The position numbers and the translations under genes were made by a program. DNA of 36,805 nt. It comes from a virus. Under the pieces are notes generated by a model. It did no database searches and was not told the DNA's origin. It saw only the letters and a list, made by a program, of their open reading frames with translations. Positions 9,152-15,975 of the stretch are shown here, piece by piece (the first letter of the stretch is position 1; each line of letters begins with the position of its first letter). Location of the stretch: positions 1 through 36,805 of IMG/VR virus record IMGVR_UViG_3300036781_000809; one strand, 5' to 3'.

Positions 9152-9164
9152 GACGTACTCAGCC
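9146..9164. terminator. Bidirectional hairpin between convergent genes
   Basis: GGCTGAG (9146-9152), loop ACGTA, CTCAGCC (9158-9164) is a perfect 7-bp inverted repeat. It contains the stop codons of both converging genes (TGA 9149-9151 on plus, TGA 9161-9159 on minus) and is followed on plus by CCTTTC. The T-tract is short, so efficiency is uncertain, but position and symmetry suggest a terminator for the plus-strand gene. Confidence 0.55.
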
Positions 9165-9446
9165 CTTTCGCAGATCCTTGATGAACTGACGGGTGTTCCG
9201 GTTGCCCTTGTCAGACTGCGACCCCGCCAAACCCATCATCGTGGCCTCTGTGAGGTCCGCCTGTTGGCGGGCCTCGTGGCGCTTCGCCGCGTTGTAAAGC
9301 AGTTCCAGCTGGCGGAGCGTGTAGCGATGCCCTAGCTCGTCGGCCGGTCCGTGGCCGGCGCGCGCGAGGACATCGAAGACGTCAGCCCAACGAGCTGTTC
9401 CTTGAGCTTCATCGCCTGGCCGATCCGGCTGGCGATCTGCCGAATA
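9159..9446 (-). CDS. -1 frameshift extension of the tail assembly chaperone (gpGT-like C-terminus)
   Basis: This frame lacks a credible start of its own: no ATG or well-placed GTG precedes the conserved part and its upstream extension is antisense-like. A -1 shift after codon 134 of the gene above continues as YSADRQPDRPG ... RYTLRQLELLYNAAKRHEARQ ... NTRQFIKDLRKG and stops at 9159, giving a fusion of about 229 residues. The helical, charged tail fits the T domain that recruits tail tube subunits to the chaperone-tape measure complex in the lambda G/GT model. The stop lies within the convergent hairpin at 9146-9164. Confidence 0.78.
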   Translation of the reverse strand, partial: YSADRQPDRPGDEAQGTARWADVFDVLARAGHGPADELGHRYTLRQLELLYNAAKRHEARQQADLTEATMMGLAGSQSDKGNRNTRQFIKDLRKG

Positions 9447-9847
9447 AAAAAAGGGCCGCAGACACTCCACCAGGTGAGCAGCAGCTGCGTGCCGGTGGGC
9501 TCGTCCAGCGAGTCGTACCAATCTCCGTCGGCGCCGACCGTGGCTTCGATCACGAGCTCGCGCACGAGGTCGCTATGCACTGCCAGCACGTTGATGACGT
9601 CTTCCGTGAGCGCTTCGCCGGTCACGATCTGCTGGTGAAGGTCCTGGACCAGGTACTTCGCCTTCGCGCGGACGCGCAGGCCGGCGACAAAGCTGTATTC
9701 CCGCACCGTGAGCTCGCGCCCGCCCAGGGTGAACGTCAGGTCCGGATGCAGGATCGCGGCGTCATTGGCGCCGTCGTCGGGCGGCGCCACGGCCGGTGCC
9801 GGCTTGGCCTTTTGCTTGGTGGCGGGGGGAGTGACCTTGCGTGCCAT
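9332..9847 (-). CDS. Tail assembly chaperone, short frame (171 aa)
   Basis: The ATG at 9847 gives MARKVTPPATKQKAKPAP. A Lys/Pro/Ala-rich head is followed by LTFTLGGRELTVREYSF (residues about 37-53) and a helical domain ending in TWWSVCGPFFIRQIAS. The layout, just before the tape measure gene and after the tail tube, together with a second overlapping frame entered at a slippery T7 run, marks it as the gpG-like tail assembly chaperone that coats the tape measure protein during tail building. Residues Phe133-Phe134 are coded at the slippery site. The frame goes on for another 37 codons and ends at TAG (9332). Confidence 0.85.
   Translation of the reverse strand: MARKVTPPATKQKAKPAPAVAPPDDGANDAAILHPDLTFTLGGRELTVREYSFVAGLRVRAKAKYLVQDLHQQIVTGEALTEDVINVLAVHSDLVRELVIEATVGADGDWYDSLDEPTGTQLLLTWWSVCGPFFIRQIASRIGQAMKLKEQLVGLTSSMSSRAPATDRPTS
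9446..9452 (-). promoter_or_regulatory. Programmed -1 ribosomal frameshift site (seven T)
   Basis: On the minus strand the codons GGC CCT TTT TTT ATT hold T TTT TTT, an X-XXY-YYZ heptamer placed in the correct phase for both tRNAs to re-pair after a -1 slip. The shift joins the 171-aa chaperone frame to the downstream 95-codon frame. It is the only seven-base homopolymer in the overlap of the two frames. Confidence 0.8.
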
Positions 9848-9879
9848 GATGGGTTCCTGAATCACTGGGAGATGAAGCG

Positions 9880-10197
9880 ATGGAGCAGTTTCAGTTCGGG
9901 CCAGGCGAAGAGAAACTCGCCAAGGCGTTTGAGATGCTCGTTACGCTGCAGCGCGGCCTTCTACTGGTACATGCCCGGGCGGACGTGGACACCATGCTCA
10001 TCGGCGCTTTACTGCAATCCCATCCGAACCTGACTGACGTGTTCGACGAATGGAAAGCCATGTCATCGCAGTACCTGCCCGGCACGCTGCTCGCACAAGC
10101 CAGCGGATCGGATTTCGCCGAGGCCGAGGCGGAGAAGGCGCGGCGATCGGGGTTTTGGACGGGCCTCCTGCAGCAGCTAATGCAGGACGATGGCTGA
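9880..10197 (+). CDS. Unknown acidic protein on the opposite strand, moron candidate (105 aa)
   Basis: This plus-strand gene fills the 443-bp gap between tail tube and tail chaperone, where these phages normally have little or no space. GGGAG stands about 8 nt before the ATG at 9880. The protein (MEQFQFGPGEEKLAKAFEML, then LLQSHPNLTDVFDEWKAMSS, then EAEAEKARRSGFWTGLLQQL) has balanced composition and predicted helices; the opposing frames are Arg/Ser-rich and look like shadows. I recognise no family. A 33-nt hairpin lies 31 bp downstream (10229-10261). It may be a moron carried in the tail module, with unknown activity. No convincing promoter was found in front of it. Confidence 0.6.
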   Translation: MEQFQFGPGEEKLAKAFEMLVTLQRGLLLVHARADVDTMLIGALLQSHPNLTDVFDEWKAMSSQYLPGTLLAQASGSDFAEAEAEKARRSGFWTGLLQQLMQDDG

Positions 10198-10228
10198 GGG
10201 CATCGAGCACAGCCCTTTCGCCGGCGGA

Positions 10229-10261
10229 GGCATCGAAGACTTCAGCGAAGTCCTCGATGCC
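10229..10261. terminator. Long hairpin after the opposite-strand gene and the tail tube gene
   Basis: GGCATCGA (10229-10236) and GACTTC (10238-10243) pair with GAAGTC (10247-10252) and TCGATGCC (10254-10261), around an AGC loop with one A/C mismatch: 14 base pairs in total. It lies between the stop of the plus-strand gene (10197) and the stop of the tail tube gene (10290), where a bidirectional terminator or mRNA 3' stabiliser would be expected. No T-tract follows in either direction. Confidence 0.5.
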
Positions 10262-10289
10262 CAAGACCTTGACATGAGTGCCGCCCACG

Positions 10290-11045
10290 TCAGGCTTCCG
10301 GATCGATCAACTTCAGACGCGCATAGCCGCCGTACTGGCTGTTGGCCAGGCGCACCGGATCGACACGAGCGGAGCCGTTGAGCTCCATTTCGCCGAACGT
10401 GGAATTGATCAGCGCGAGTGCCGAGGCCGGATCGAACGTGATGCGGTAGACCTCACCCATGCACAGGCCCGTGGCACCGTCGACAGTGTTCTCGCCGTCG
10501 AACAAGACGTACATGTCCGGGCTGTTGTTGCTGAAGACGGTGATCAGCGAGTGGGCGGCGTACGAGTAGGCGGCGCTGGCAGCCGTCGCCTGGGTCGTCA
10601 GTACCGTGAGGACGCCGGTGTTGGCATTGAGCGTGTAGTCGGTGTCTTCGACGAGCGTGGCGGCGCCGACCGTGATTTCGAGGTCCGAGACCTTGGCGAA
10701 ATCCAGCGCGACCATGTCGCCGATCGTCAGGATGCCAAGCGGCTCGGCCGTGGCTGACCCGGCAGCGATCTGCACCGTCGTGCCGGCGACAGCCTGCGCG
10801 GCGTTGGTGTCGTTGAGCTGGCCAAGGGTCAGCTTCACGGTCATGGACTTTTTCGTCTGCAGCACCGCGGCCAAGCCGCGGCTGCCGCTGTAGTTCTCGT
10901 TCTTCTCGTCCTTGTCGACGCTGAAACCCCACTCCAGGGTGCTCGCGTCATAGACCCACTTTGCCGGCTGGCGGGAGCCGTCCGTGTTGCGGATGCCCAG
11001 GGCAACTTTGCCCTGCATCGAAAAGTACTCGGTGTTCTTGGACAT
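10290..11045 (-). CDS. Major tail tube protein (251 aa)
   Basis: The ATG at 11045 (MSKNTEYFSMQGKVALG) follows the 64-aa gene by 4 nt; a longer open frame upstream is Pro/Arg-rich and overlaps that gene. The protein is beta-rich, with repeated Thr/Val/Ala strands (VKLTLGQLNDTNAAQAVAG, LTIGDMVALDFAKVSDLEI, DYTLNANTGVLTVLTTQ). The DYTLNANTGVLTVL type strand is frequent in tail tube proteins of siphophages of this kind. Its location before the chaperones and tape measure gene fits the tube subunit that polymerises around the tape measure. It should be the most abundant tail protein. Confidence 0.85.
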   Translation of the reverse strand: MSKNTEYFSMQGKVALGIRNTDGSRQPAKWVYDASTLEWGFSVDKDEKNENYSGSRGLAAVLQTKKSMTVKLTLGQLNDTNAAQAVAGTTVQIAAGSATAEPLGILTIGDMVALDFAKVSDLEITVGAATLVEDTDYTLNANTGVLTVLTTQATAASAAYSYAAHSLITVFSNNSPDMYVLFDGENTVDGATGLCMGEVYRITFDPASALALINSTFGEMELNGSARVDPVRLANSQYGGYARLKLIDPEA

Positions 11046-11049
11046 GGGA

Positions 11050-11244
11050 TCAGGCCTCGCCGCCGGCGGCGCCGGCCTTCGTGGGGGCAATGAGGCCCCG
11101 TTTCGGATTGGCCAGCCACTTGGCATCGGCCTCGGTCACGCTGATCGTGTCGCCCTTGGCGCACGGCTTGCCAGCGTGGGAATGGCCATCCTTCAGCAGC
11201 TTGACCTTCACTTTCTTCTCGTTCGCGTTGTCGGCGGGGTTCAT
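11050..11244 (-). CDS. DUF7210-like small phage protein (64 aa)
   Basis: Starts at the ATG at 11244 (MNPADNANEKKVKVKLL). The core KVKLLKDGHSHAGKPCAKGD followed by ISVTEADAKWLAN is a well-known short motif of small phage proteins placed among head-tail joining and tail genes. The His in SHAG and the final 'WL' are conserved positions. The function is not known. It lies between tail terminator and tail tube genes in a tight operon (16 nt and 4 nt gaps), so it is probably a virion or assembly component. Confidence 0.8.
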   Translation of the reverse strand: MNPADNANEKKVKVKLLKDGHSHAGKPCAKGDTISVTEADAKWLANPKRGLIAPTKAGAAGGEA

Positions 11245-11260
11245 GGATCGCTCCGTGGTG

Positions 11261-11722
11261 TCAGGCGGTGATGAGTTGGCGGGTACGCAGCGCCAGGCGC
11301 GCACCGTGGCAAAGGACGCCGGCGAACATCACCGCGCCGGTGTCGAGCAGCTGCAAGCCCGCGGGCTCGCCCTCGGGCGTGGCGGCCTTCAACAGGCCGC
11401 CCAGCGTGGGATCGGTTCGGAACGCGGTGCGGAGCTGCTCGATCAGGTCATCGAAGACCAGCTCGCTCCCATCCGCGTCGTTGAGCGCCATGACGCCCTG
11501 GAGGCGCCAGGTGGTCTCGACAATCCTGGCGCGGCTGTTGGCGCTGGTCTCAGAGAGGGCCAGGCGCCGGATAAACCAGCCGCGGAGGACGCCGGAGCCC
11601 GGCACGACGTATAGCGCCTTGAGCTTGTCCATCGCGGTGGCGTAACGCTCGTAGGCATGCACGACGCCCACCTCGGGCACCGAGCTGATCTTTGCGACGA
11701 TGGCATCGCGGAGGGCGCTCAT
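11261..11722 (-). CDS. Tail terminator / minor tail protein (153 aa)
   Basis: The ATG at 11722 overlaps the preceding gp10-like gene in an ATGA junction. MSALRDAIVAKISSVPEVG is followed by an alpha/beta protein with ETTWRLQGVMALNDADGSELVFDDL and ending FAGVLCHGARLALRTR. Size, the short N-terminal helix, and the place between the HK97-gp10-like protein and the tail tube correspond to the tail terminator (gpU/gp37-like) that caps the tail tube. The assignment is based mainly on order and fold-like pattern. An alternative frame over the same DNA is Arg-rich and rejected. Confidence 0.72.
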   Translation of the reverse strand: MSALRDAIVAKISSVPEVGVVHAYERYATAMDKLKALYVVPGSGVLRGWFIRRLALSETSANSRARIVETTWRLQGVMALNDADGSELVFDDLIEQLRTAFRTDPTLGGLLKAATPEGEPAGLQLLDTGAVMFAGVLCHGARLALRTRQLITA

Positions 11723-12231
11723 GCGGCACCTCCCACGAGCCGTGCCTGGATACGCGCTAGGCCCTCGTCCAGCTTCGCCTGGATCGTCGGGATAAGACGC
11801 TGATAGGTCTGCTGCCATACCGGCTGCGCGCGCGTACCGCGCTTGGCGATCGTTCGGCTGATCGCGAACGCCACACCCATCGCCTCTTCGCCACGGATGC
11901 CCAGCTTGGCCTCGACCCAATCCTTGAGGGGCTGGATCGGTGGTGCATGTGGCTTGGTGCCGACCTCGACGTATTCGGCATACGGCTGGGAGGTGGCCAC
12001 CATGCCGGTGACGCCGTCGGTGAGCAGCTGCTCCTGGTGGAATACGGCGCCAGTCAGGCCTGCGCCATGCAAGCCGCCTGCACCGCGCGGCATCACCTGC
12101 ATCAGTTCGCCCTGGATGAGCAGATCGATCTCGGTAGCCGCGCGGAACATCTCCTGACCCGCGATCTCGGGCGACTGGTTCCACAGGTCGACGAGCGCCG
12201 TCAGCTGGCTGGTATCGATGGTGATATCCAT
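11719..12231 (-). CDS. HK97 gp10-like tail completion protein (170 aa)
   Basis: The sequence shows MDITIDTSQLTALVDLW, then GELMQVMPRGAGGLHGAGLTGAV and a conserved block PYAEYVEVGTKPHAPPIQPLKDWVEAKLG, the 'Y-x-x-x-V-E-x-G-T' hallmark of the HK97 gp10/DUF family of head-tail joining or tail completion proteins. It is 170 aa, typical. It starts one base into the stop of the connector gene and ends with an ATGA overlap with the terminator gene. Confidence 0.85.
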   Translation of the reverse strand: MDITIDTSQLTALVDLWNQSPEIAGQEMFRAATEIDLLIQGELMQVMPRGAGGLHGAGLTGAVFHQEQLLTDGVTGMVATSQPYAEYVEVGTKPHAPPIQPLKDWVEAKLGIRGEEAMGVAFAISRTIAKRGTRAQPVWQQTYQRLIPTIQAKLDEGLARIQARLVGGAA

Positions 12232-12914
12232 CAGCGTGGCCAGCTGCGGGTGGGATGGAACAGGCGGTGGCCACCGAGGGCATTACGCCGTTCAAGCGCG
12301 ACCGTTGCGCTGGCGGCCTTGTTCCGATCGCTGGGCGCGTCGCCAACGACCTCGGTGAAATCGGCTTCCAGGTCCTTGGCGCGCTGCCGGAACCGCTGCG
12401 CCTTGTCCTTGTAGTTCACGGCGTCCGCCGAGATCGTGCTCTCCAGCTCGCTGGAGTAGTAGCTGGCCAGCTGCCCGCAAAGGTTGCTGGCGGCAAGGCT
12501 GGCCACGGCCTGGCGATGCGCCGGCGGAACGGTGTCGTCCGCGCCGTCGACCAGGTGCACCGCGGTATAGGTGATGCGCAGGACGTCACCCGTCAAGGTG
12601 ATCGCGGGAAGGTCAAGGAAGCGCTGCGTCGGCGCGGCGTACACGCGCACGTCGGCAAGCTCCAGCTCGACCGGGGGAATCTCGCCTACGGGAAATTCGA
12701 CGGCCGTCACGATGGACTCCATCGTGAAGCCGGCGGGTAGCTCGATGCGCTGGCCGCCGGTCGACGTGAGATCCACCACAACGTTGCGCGGCAAGACAGC
12801 CGAATACCGGGCAAACGCGGCGTCGATCGCGGCGTCGCGCTGCGCATCCGTGATCACGGCGTCGCGATCGCGAACCAGGTCAGCGACCAGCGTCTGGTAG
12901 TCGGCAAGCGTCAT
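12231..12914 (-). CDS. Head-tail connector / neck protein (227 aa)
   Basis: The likely start is the ATG at 12914 (MTLADYQTLVADLVRD); an ATG at 12941 (MAPFFRIPP...) is also possible and neither has a good Shine-Dalgarno site. The protein has an N-terminal helical part with RDAAIDAAFARYSAVLPR, a beta-rich middle, and a helical C-terminal part with SAADAVNYKDKAQRFRQRAKDL. This pattern and position just after the capsid gene fit the adaptor or connector proteins that bind the portal. The functional role is inferred from order and pattern. Confidence 0.72.
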   Translation of the reverse strand: MTLADYQTLVADLVRDRDAVITDAQRDAAIDAAFARYSAVLPRNVVVDLTSTGGQRIELPAGFTMESIVTAVEFPVGEIPPVELELADVRVYAAPTQRFLDLPAITLTGDVLRITYTAVHLVDGADDTVPPAHRQAVASLAASNLCGQLASYYSSELESTISADAVNYKDKAQRFRQRAKDLEADFTEVVGDAPSDRNKAASATVALERRNALGGHRLFHPTRSWPR

Positions 12915-12975
12915 GGGCGGGATTCGAAAGAAGGGGGCCATCCTTGGCCGGGTTGCACGCTCGGGGCGCGGCAGG

Positions 12976-15570
12976 TTAGGCGACGATCGAGCCGTCGAAG
13001 CCGCGGTAGTCGCGGACGGCACCGCTGTAGATGTGCCGAATCTTGTACTTGATCTGGTCGTTGCTGAAGAGCGAACCCTGCGTCGGCAGATCCTGGACGA
13101 AGAGCTCCGGATCCTCGTTGCCGCCGTAGAAGCCCATCTCGATCAGCGGCACCACGCTGTTGTCAGCCGCGGCATACCAGTTGTTCGCATCGGTCCAGTG
13201 ATCGACCACGTGGATGGTCGGCACGCGGCTTTGCACGAACGTCTGGTCGTTGTTGGTCCCGCGCTGGAAGAGATTGAAGGCGGTCTCTTCGAGGTCGGAC
13301 GGGATGACCAGGTGGCGCAGCGTGATGCCCAGGCGCTTGTTGCTCGACAGCTCACCCTGGCGCTTCATGCGCAAGCGAGCGGCGGCGAACGCGGTCGCGT
13401 CCAGAGCGGCGGTGCCCAGGTTGTTATGGCCGGCCACGAAGAGCGCCAGCGTGTCGTAGATCACCGCGTTCGAGTTCAGGAACTCGTAGACGAACTCGTA
13501 CAACGTGCGACCCGCCGCGGTGGCCAGGGACTTGGGCAGGCGGCGGATCAGGCCGACGTCATCGTTGGCAATCGTCTCCAGCGAGATCGTCTCGATGCCA
13601 CCGCGCTTGGTGACGGCGTAGGTCGCCTTCTCATCGCCCGGCGAGGCGAGCGCATTGTAGGCGCCGTTCTCGGCCACCCCCGGAAGGTTGCCGTAGCCGC
13701 CAAGGCGCGTGCGCTCCTGGGTACGGAAGTCGCTGACCGGCACGATGTCGCACAACCAGCGCCAGTCCTGGTAGGCCTCCAGCGCTCCGTATTCACGGAT
13801 CATCGCCCGGGTGATGGAATCGCCCAGGATGTTGCTGAAGGTCGCCGAGCTGATCGCTTCGCGATACGTATCGCCGGCGGCTTCGCGCAGGCGGGACTGG
13901 TCGACGTCGTGCCAGAGGCCCGTAACGAACTGGTCGCCGGTGATGTCCTTGTAGCACTCGCGGAACGACATCGAGCGCTTGGTCGTGTCGAAGAAATCGT
14001 CGAGCATCTTGTTGACTTTCTCGGCGCGCCCTTCGCCCATCTCGATGCTGACGCCCAGGCCACGCACCTGCGCGCCCTCGGCGAAACGGCCGAGGTAGGT
14101 CCGCTCGGCATCAACCGCGGTGCGGACGTCATCTTCCGTGAAGCTTGCGGCTTCGGCGAAGCGCGCCGTCAGGCGCTCCTGGGCGACGGTCGGCAGTCGA
14201 CTTTCGGAGATGATCACGCGCGCCGAGGCGCGGGCCTCGATCATGCGCATACGCGCTTCGAACTGGTCCTCGGTGATACCGGTACCGGAGGCATCGATCA
14301 CCGCCTCGCGGTAGGCAGTCAACACATCGTCATCGCTGGCATTGGCCAGGGCGTCAGCCCGCTTCGCATCGCGGGCACGGATCTTAGAAATCATCTGCTC
14401 GCGCAGCATGGTGTCGCTCTCCTGGTGGGCTTCGGCGAACCGAATGAATTGCCCGCCGGCGCCGGGCTCGATAATCAGATCCACGCTATCGACCTTCGTG
14501 AGGTTGATGGCTTCGCGGAACTTGCCGGTTTTCTTGCTCTTGCCGCTGGCGTCAATCGACAGGCCAAACAGATCGGTCATGTCACGTGCCACCGCCTCGC
14601 GAAGCTTGGCGGCGATGTCGCTGCTCTCCAGCACATCGAGCGTGGCCTGGATCTCGCCCACGCCTGCCTCGATGAACTTGGGATCGCTGAGCTTGCCCAC
14701 CAGCTGGCGGAAATCCTTGCCGCCACCCTTGATGTGCTCGGCGTCGCTCTTGACGAACACGCGCACGCCATCGAACAGTGGCGCGGCTTCGCGCAGCACG
14801 TCGCGCGGGTAGGTCACGTTGTTGAGTGACGTACCGGCCCGGATAACCCGGACCAGGTAACGGGTGGGTTTGTCGCCGGCGCCGGCATCGATCGCCTCGA
14901 TGAACACGTCGCCGTGCAGGGCGGTGGCCTTGTTGGTCTTGTTGCCACCGCCCGCCGCACCCACTGCCGTCGGGTTGTTAGGTGCGCCCTCACGCAGCGG
15001 CTTCGCGCTGGAGGCAGGCACATGCTGGGAGACCACTTCGTTGGGGGTGCCCACGGTGACCTGGTTGTTATCGTCGATCGTGTACGGATAGGAGTACTGG
15101 CGACCATCACCGTTGCCGACCACCACGCTGTCGGGGTAGACGGCGATGAAATCCCAGATATTCGGGTCGACCTGGCGGACCGCCGCGTACACCAGTCGGC
15201 GGCGTGCATCGGCGTCGGTGGCCGCGGCCTCGCGCACGGTCGTGTCGGTCACGGCCGTGGTGGTGATGACCACCTCAACCGCGGCACCGAGCGTGACATT
15301 GTTGGCGTCGTCGATGGCATAGGTGAACTCGTAGTTCTTGCCATCGCGTTCGACGACCACGCGATCGGGATAGATCGCCTCGACGCAGACCCAGTCGTTC
15401 TCGGACAGGCCGTAGTTCTTGCGCAGCGACGCCTGCAGGAGGTCGCGGATCTGGCCGAACTCCGTGGCTGCCGCTTCACGCAGTGCAGCTTGGCCGATGA
15501 TGCCGCGTGCCGGCACGAGGCCCGCGGCAAGCAGCGTCGCGATGCTGGTGGAAAGCCGCGAGCGCTTCAC
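12976..15570 (-). CDS. Fused prohead protease, scaffold and major capsid protein (864 aa)
   Basis: A GTG start at 15570 overlaps the previous stop (GTGA). Residues about 51-101 and 134-181 are two copies of a beta domain (IYPDRVVVE / VYPDSVVVG followed by Y-x-x-DD-x-N-x-V-x-x-G). Residues 235-375 match the HK97-type serine prohead protease: GTSLNNVTYP, VKSDAEHIKG with His279, LFGLSIDASG with Ser338, then SVDLIIEPGAGG. Residues about 380-510 are charged and helical, like a scaffold. Residues about 515-864 are the HK97-fold capsid (FTYEFVYEFL-like, FVAGHNNLG, SGAVRDYRGF). Usually protease and capsid are separate genes. The product is probably cut in the prohead to release mature capsid protein. 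The next gene starts 35-62 nt downstream. Confidence 0.88.
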   Translation of the reverse strand: MKRSRLSTSIATLLAAGLVPARGIIGQAALREAAATEFGQIRDLLQASLRKNYGLSENDWVCVEAIYPDRVVVERDGKNYEFTYAIDDANNVTLGAAVEVVITTTAVTDTTVREAAATDADARRRLVYAAVRQVDPNIWDFIAVYPDSVVVGNGDGRQYSYPYTIDDNNQVTVGTPNEVVSQHVPASSAKPLREGAPNNPTAVGAAGGGNKTNKATALHGDVFIEAIDAGAGDKPTRYLVRVIRAGTSLNNVTYPRDVLREAAPLFDGVRVFVKSDAEHIKGGGKDFRQLVGKLSDPKFIEAGVGEIQATLDVLESSDIAAKLREAVARDMTDLFGLSIDASGKSKKTGKFREAINLTKVDSVDLIIEPGAGGQFIRFAEAHQESDTMLREQMISKIRARDAKRADALANASDDDVLTAYREAVIDASGTGITEDQFEARMRMIEARASARVIISESRLPTVAQERLTARFAEAASFTEDDVRTAVDAERTYLGRFAEGAQVRGLGVSIEMGEGRAEKVNKMLDDFFDTTKRSMSFRECYKDITGDQFVTGLWHDVDQSRLREAAGDTYREAISSATFSNILGDSITRAMIREYGALEAYQDWRWLCDIVPVSDFRTQERTRLGGYGNLPGVAENGAYNALASPGDEKATYAVTKRGGIETISLETIANDDVGLIRRLPKSLATAAGRTLYEFVYEFLNSNAVIYDTLALFVAGHNNLGTAALDATAFAAARLRMKRQGELSSNKRLGITLRHLVIPSDLEETAFNLFQRGTNNDQTFVQSRVPTIHVVDHWTDANNWYAAADNSVVPLIEMGFYGGNEDPELFVQDLPTQGSLFSNDQIKYKIRHIYSGAVRDYRGFDGSIVA

Positions 15571-15890
15571 TTGGCTTCCTTCCAGACGCGGACGCCGTCA
15601 GTCAGGACGCGCACGGTCGCGCCGTCGCGCTTGGCTTCGGACAGCACCTGGATCTTCTTCGGAGAAGCCTTGTCGGCAGCAGCCTGGTCGGCAGCGGCCT
15701 GGTCAGCAGCAGCCTGGTCGGCAGCAGCCTGGTCGGCAGCGGCCTGGTCGGCGGCAGCCTGGTTGGCGGCAGCCTGGTCGGCGGCAGCCTGGTCGGCAGC
15801 GGCCTGGTCGGCAGCGGCCTGGTCAGCGGGAGCCGACTTGGTGGCAGCTTTGGGGGCGGTGGAATTCGGCTTCTTCGGCTTCGGGGGCAC
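15567..15890 (-). CDS. Alanine-rich ADQAA-repeat protein before the capsid gene (107 aa)
   Basis: A GTG start at 15890 has AGGAGAC at 6 nt. The protein starts MPPKPKKPNSTAPKAATK (basic, Pro/Lys), has eleven ADQAA pentapeptides (residues 22-76; one is ANQAA), and ends KIQVLSEAKRDGATVRVLTDGVRVWKEAK, a short beta-type domain. It overlaps the capsid fusion gene by a GTGA junction and is the first gene after the second late-promoter element. I do not recognise a family with known function. A repeat-rod linking a basic head to a small beta domain could be a head accessory or decoration protein; that is inference. Confidence 0.75.
   Translation of the reverse strand: MPPKPKKPNSTAPKAATKSAPADQAAADQAAADQAAADQAAANQAAADQAAADQAAADQAAADQAAADQAAADKASPKKIQVLSEAKRDGATVRVLTDGVRVWKEAK
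15663..15827 (-). repeat. Eleven 15-bp tandem units coding ADQAA
   Basis: On the plus strand the unit is close to GCAGCCTGGTCGGCA, repeated eleven times without spacers with a few third-base changes (gcagcg, gcggca, cagcag variants). It codes an ADQAA rod. High sequence identity between copies suggests recent slippage-type expansion. Confidence 0.9.
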
Positions 15891-15949
15891 AGTCGTCTCC
15901 TGCTCGCATTAGCGCAGCGTGGAGACAATGTCGTGGATCGGTGCGCGGC

Positions 15950-15974
15950 GGTCTTTTAGCGCGTGCTAGTAACG
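15950..15974 (-). promoter_or_regulatory. Late promoter element, copy 2 (upstream of the capsid block)
   Basis: On the minus strand the core reads CGTTACTAGCACGCGCTAA followed by AAGACC. It matches the copy at 22994-23018 in 24 of 25 positions. It contains the dyad TAGC-N4-GCTA and a TAAAAG hexamer that could serve as a -10; no good -35 is present, as is typical of activator-dependent promoters. It lies 60 nt before the GTG of the ADQAA-repeat gene and overlaps the end of the gpF-like gene. The adjoining GCTAGT ... ACTAGC (15965-15980) can also form a hairpin. Confidence 0.65.
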
Positions 15975-15975
15975 A

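Noticed and set aside
10190-10381. Possible 63-aa plus gene overlapping the stop of the 105-aa gene
   Set aside because: Start overlap looks attractive, but the coding part is largely the 33-nt hairpin and then the antisense of the tail tube gene, with an Arg-rich end.
12913-14829. 638-aa open frame on plus opposite the capsid fusion gene
   Set aside because: Composition is that of an antisense frame (GH, RR, HD runs) and the minus frame has clear protease and capsid motifs.
15663-15827. Regular short repeats that could suggest a CRISPR array
   Set aside because: Units are 15 bp, without spacers and in frame; they code ADQAA.
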